The notes under the pieces are model-generated. The model made no database searches. It worked only from the letters and a program-made list of their open reading frames with translations, and was not told the DNA's origin. A DNA stretch of 6,142 bases from Treponema sp. (lineage in GTDB: Bacteria > Spirochaetota > Spirochaetia > Treponematales > Treponemataceae), in assembly GCA_016290335.1 (NCBI GenBank), contig JAEETM010000143.1, positions 1 through 6,142 on the forward strand. Direction: 5' to 3'. This document shows positions 5,078-6,142 of this stretch, piece after piece (position 1 is the stretch's first letter; each line of letters begins with the position of its first letter). Position numbers and translations under genes: made by a program.

Positions 5078-5492
5078 TAAAAAGCTTCAGAAGGGTGCTA
5101 TGACAGGTTTTGTTTATAGAAATGCTCCGAAGAATGTTTTTCACAGCTGGGTAGAAGTTTACTTTGAAGATAAATGGTATGAACTTGAAGCTTTTATCCT
5201 TGATAAAAAATATCTTGATAATCTTCAGAAAATAAACAGTTCGTGCACAGGAAGTTTTTGCGGCTTTGGCTGCGCGGTCAAAGATTTTAAAAATCCCGTT
5301 ATAGATTTTGACAGGAATAATACATATATCCAGAGCGAAGGAATAAATCAGGACTTTGGCGTATACGACAGCCCTGATGAACTTTTACAGGAACATGGAC
5401 AGGAGCTGGGCCGTATGAAAAAGTTTGCCTACAGACATCTTGGCATACATTTAATGAACAGGAACGTAAAGAAAATCAGAAATTATAAGTGA
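5040..5492 (+). pseudogene. Transglutaminase-like protein, C-terminal remnant
   Basis: Reading from 5040 gives CGIPCRVHGFTIDKKLQ, then NVFHSWVEVYFEDKWYELEAF and ILDKKYLDNLQ, followed by a family-like tail (FCGFG, TYIQSEGINQDFGVYDSPDELL) to the stop at 5490-5492. The His of HSW (bases 5142-5144) and an acidic residue in YELEAF fit the second and third catalytic positions of bacterial transglutaminase-fold proteins. The first, a Cys located before the LGIPCR-like strand, is missing together with the N-terminal half. Intact relatives are about 250 residues; 151 codons remain. An ATG at 5100 with AGAAGGG just upstream could start a 130-residue product, but this would lack the catalytic Cys and is most likely inactive. 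The frame is clean of stops, so the damage may be recent or the fragment retained. The alternative is a two-piece protein; I think a fragment is more likely. Confidence 0.65.
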
Positions 5493-5507
5493 GGTGTGAT
5501 AAAAGTT

Positions 5508-6142
5508 TTAATAATCCTTAGGCAGCACACCAAATTTCTTCACAAAGGATTTTGAGAAGTGGCTCATGTTGGTGTAGCCTGACAGTTGGGCTGCTTCTGA
5601 AATCTGTATGTCGTTTTCCTGTAAAAGGTGAGCGGCGTATTCAAGGCGTTTGTCCTGAACATAAGAGTGCAGGGAAGTGGCATACATTGCTCGGAACACT
5701 CTGTTTAATTTGCTTATGCTCATTCCAAGCTCGTCGGCAATAGACTGGGCATCGTATTCAAGAGCAGGGTTTCGCTGAATTTTTTCGCGAAGACTTTCAA
5801 CTCTTTCGACATCATTTTTGTTTGGTTGAGGAAGTCGTTTTATTTCATCTGTTTTGTGATAGGCTATTCCATAAAGGACAAGGGCTGTAAGCTCAATCAT
5901 TTTTCCTTCGGTGTAAACGCCTTCGTATTCCTTGAAGCGGTCGGCTGTGTCTATTTCGGAAAGGACGCGGTACATCTCCGGTGTAATCGTAGTTTTTGTA
6001 ACGTGTGTCATAAAATGTTCTTTCAGTTTTGTGATATTCTCATCTGTAAAGTATTTTGAAAGCAGTTCCTGAAAGTAGGGTGTCGGCATCTGAAGATTTT
6101 TGAAAACAAAGTTTGCACCAGCCTCGTAAGTCATTGCTGTGG
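5508..6142 (-). CDS. AraC-family transcriptional regulator, C-terminal part (5' end outside window)
   Basis: At least 210 residues are visible; the frame continues past the first in-window ATG (6134) to the window edge, and AraC regulators of this type are usually about 290 residues, so the start probably lies outside. Residues counted from Met at 6134: 1-100 are a helical linker/sensor end (YFQELLSKYF, MIELTALVLYGIAYHKTDEIKRLP). Residues 105-208 are a complete AraC DNA-binding domain, with the first helix-turn-helix at 128-150 (AQSIADELGMSISKLNRVF) and the second at 177-201 (QISEAAQLSGYTNMSHFSK, then FVKKFG). It ends LPKDY, the standard family C-terminus. It resembles PchR-type regulators in the linker, but I would not assign an inducer. 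It converges on the transglutaminase remnant with only 15 bases between the stops and no terminator hairpin. Its DNA-binding half is intact, unlike the AraC remnant at 4685. Confidence 0.85.
   Translation of the reverse strand, partial: TAMTYEAGANFVFKNLQMPTPYFQELLSKYFTDENITKLKEHFMTHVTKTTITPEMYRVLSEIDTADRFKEYEGVYTEGKMIELTALVLYGIAYHKTDEIKRLPQPNKNDVERVESLREKIQRNPALEYDAQSIADELGMSISKLNRVFRAMYATSLHSYVQDKRLEYAAHLLQENDIQISEAAQLSGYTNMSHFSKSFVKKFGVLPKDY

Noticed and set aside
4685..5492. A programmed frameshift making an AraC-transglutaminase fusion
   Set aside because: The two frames overlap only where both families are already broken (no second helix-turn-helix, no catalytic Cys), and no clear slippery site precedes the switch. 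A deletion explains it better.

Overview
The window looks like part of the chromosome of a host-associated anaerobe with moderately low GC. The mix of genes (stand-alone acyl-ACP thioesterase, YgjP-type zinc protein, YjjU-type patatin, ATC-hydrolase-like protein, short AraC regulators) would fit a gut or rumen Treponema. A clostridium is the main alternative. This is an inference from gene content and style, because no rRNA or other phylogenetic marker is present.

Layout. Bases 1-859 carry the 3' end of a membrane acyltransferase (acyltransferase-3 family), followed with a 14-base overlap by a small two-domain DNA-binding protein (XRE helix-turn-helix plus AbrB/SpoVT swapped hairpin). Bases 870-3086 form a probable lipid-related operon: a promoter with a perfect TATAAT lying so close to the ATG that the mRNA may be leaderless, an acyl-ACP thioesterase, a YgjP-like metalloprotein joined to it by a TAATG stop/start overlap, and a patatin-like acyl hydrolase 33 bases downstream. 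Bases 3087-3242 are non-coding and hold a probable promoter covered by two TTAG-N6-CTAA palindromes 31 bp apart. This drives a six-helix membrane protein of unknown function (3243-3902), which is followed by a 14-bp perfect hairpin and a T run, a likely terminator. A second, separately promoted unit begins with an intact L-2-amino-thiazoline-4-carboxylate hydrolase family gene (4047-4685).

Bases 4685-5492 are the oddest part. An AraC-type regulator appears to lack its N-terminal start region and breaks off after its first DNA-binding helix-turn-helix. At that point, in another reading frame, the C-terminal part of a transglutaminase-like protein begins. The best reading is that a deletion joined two neighbouring genes head to tail, leaving two remnants. 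The remnant pair converges on the C-terminal part of a second, apparently healthy AraC-family regulator on the minus strand (5508 to the window edge).

No tRNA, rRNA, CRISPR array, insertion sequence or phage gene was recognised. Nothing here is a convincing undescribed multi-gene system. The features most worth a second look are the paired operator upstream of 3243, the deletion scar near 5040, the possible leaderless thioesterase mRNA, and the Ser in place of Asn in the thioesterase active-site motif.
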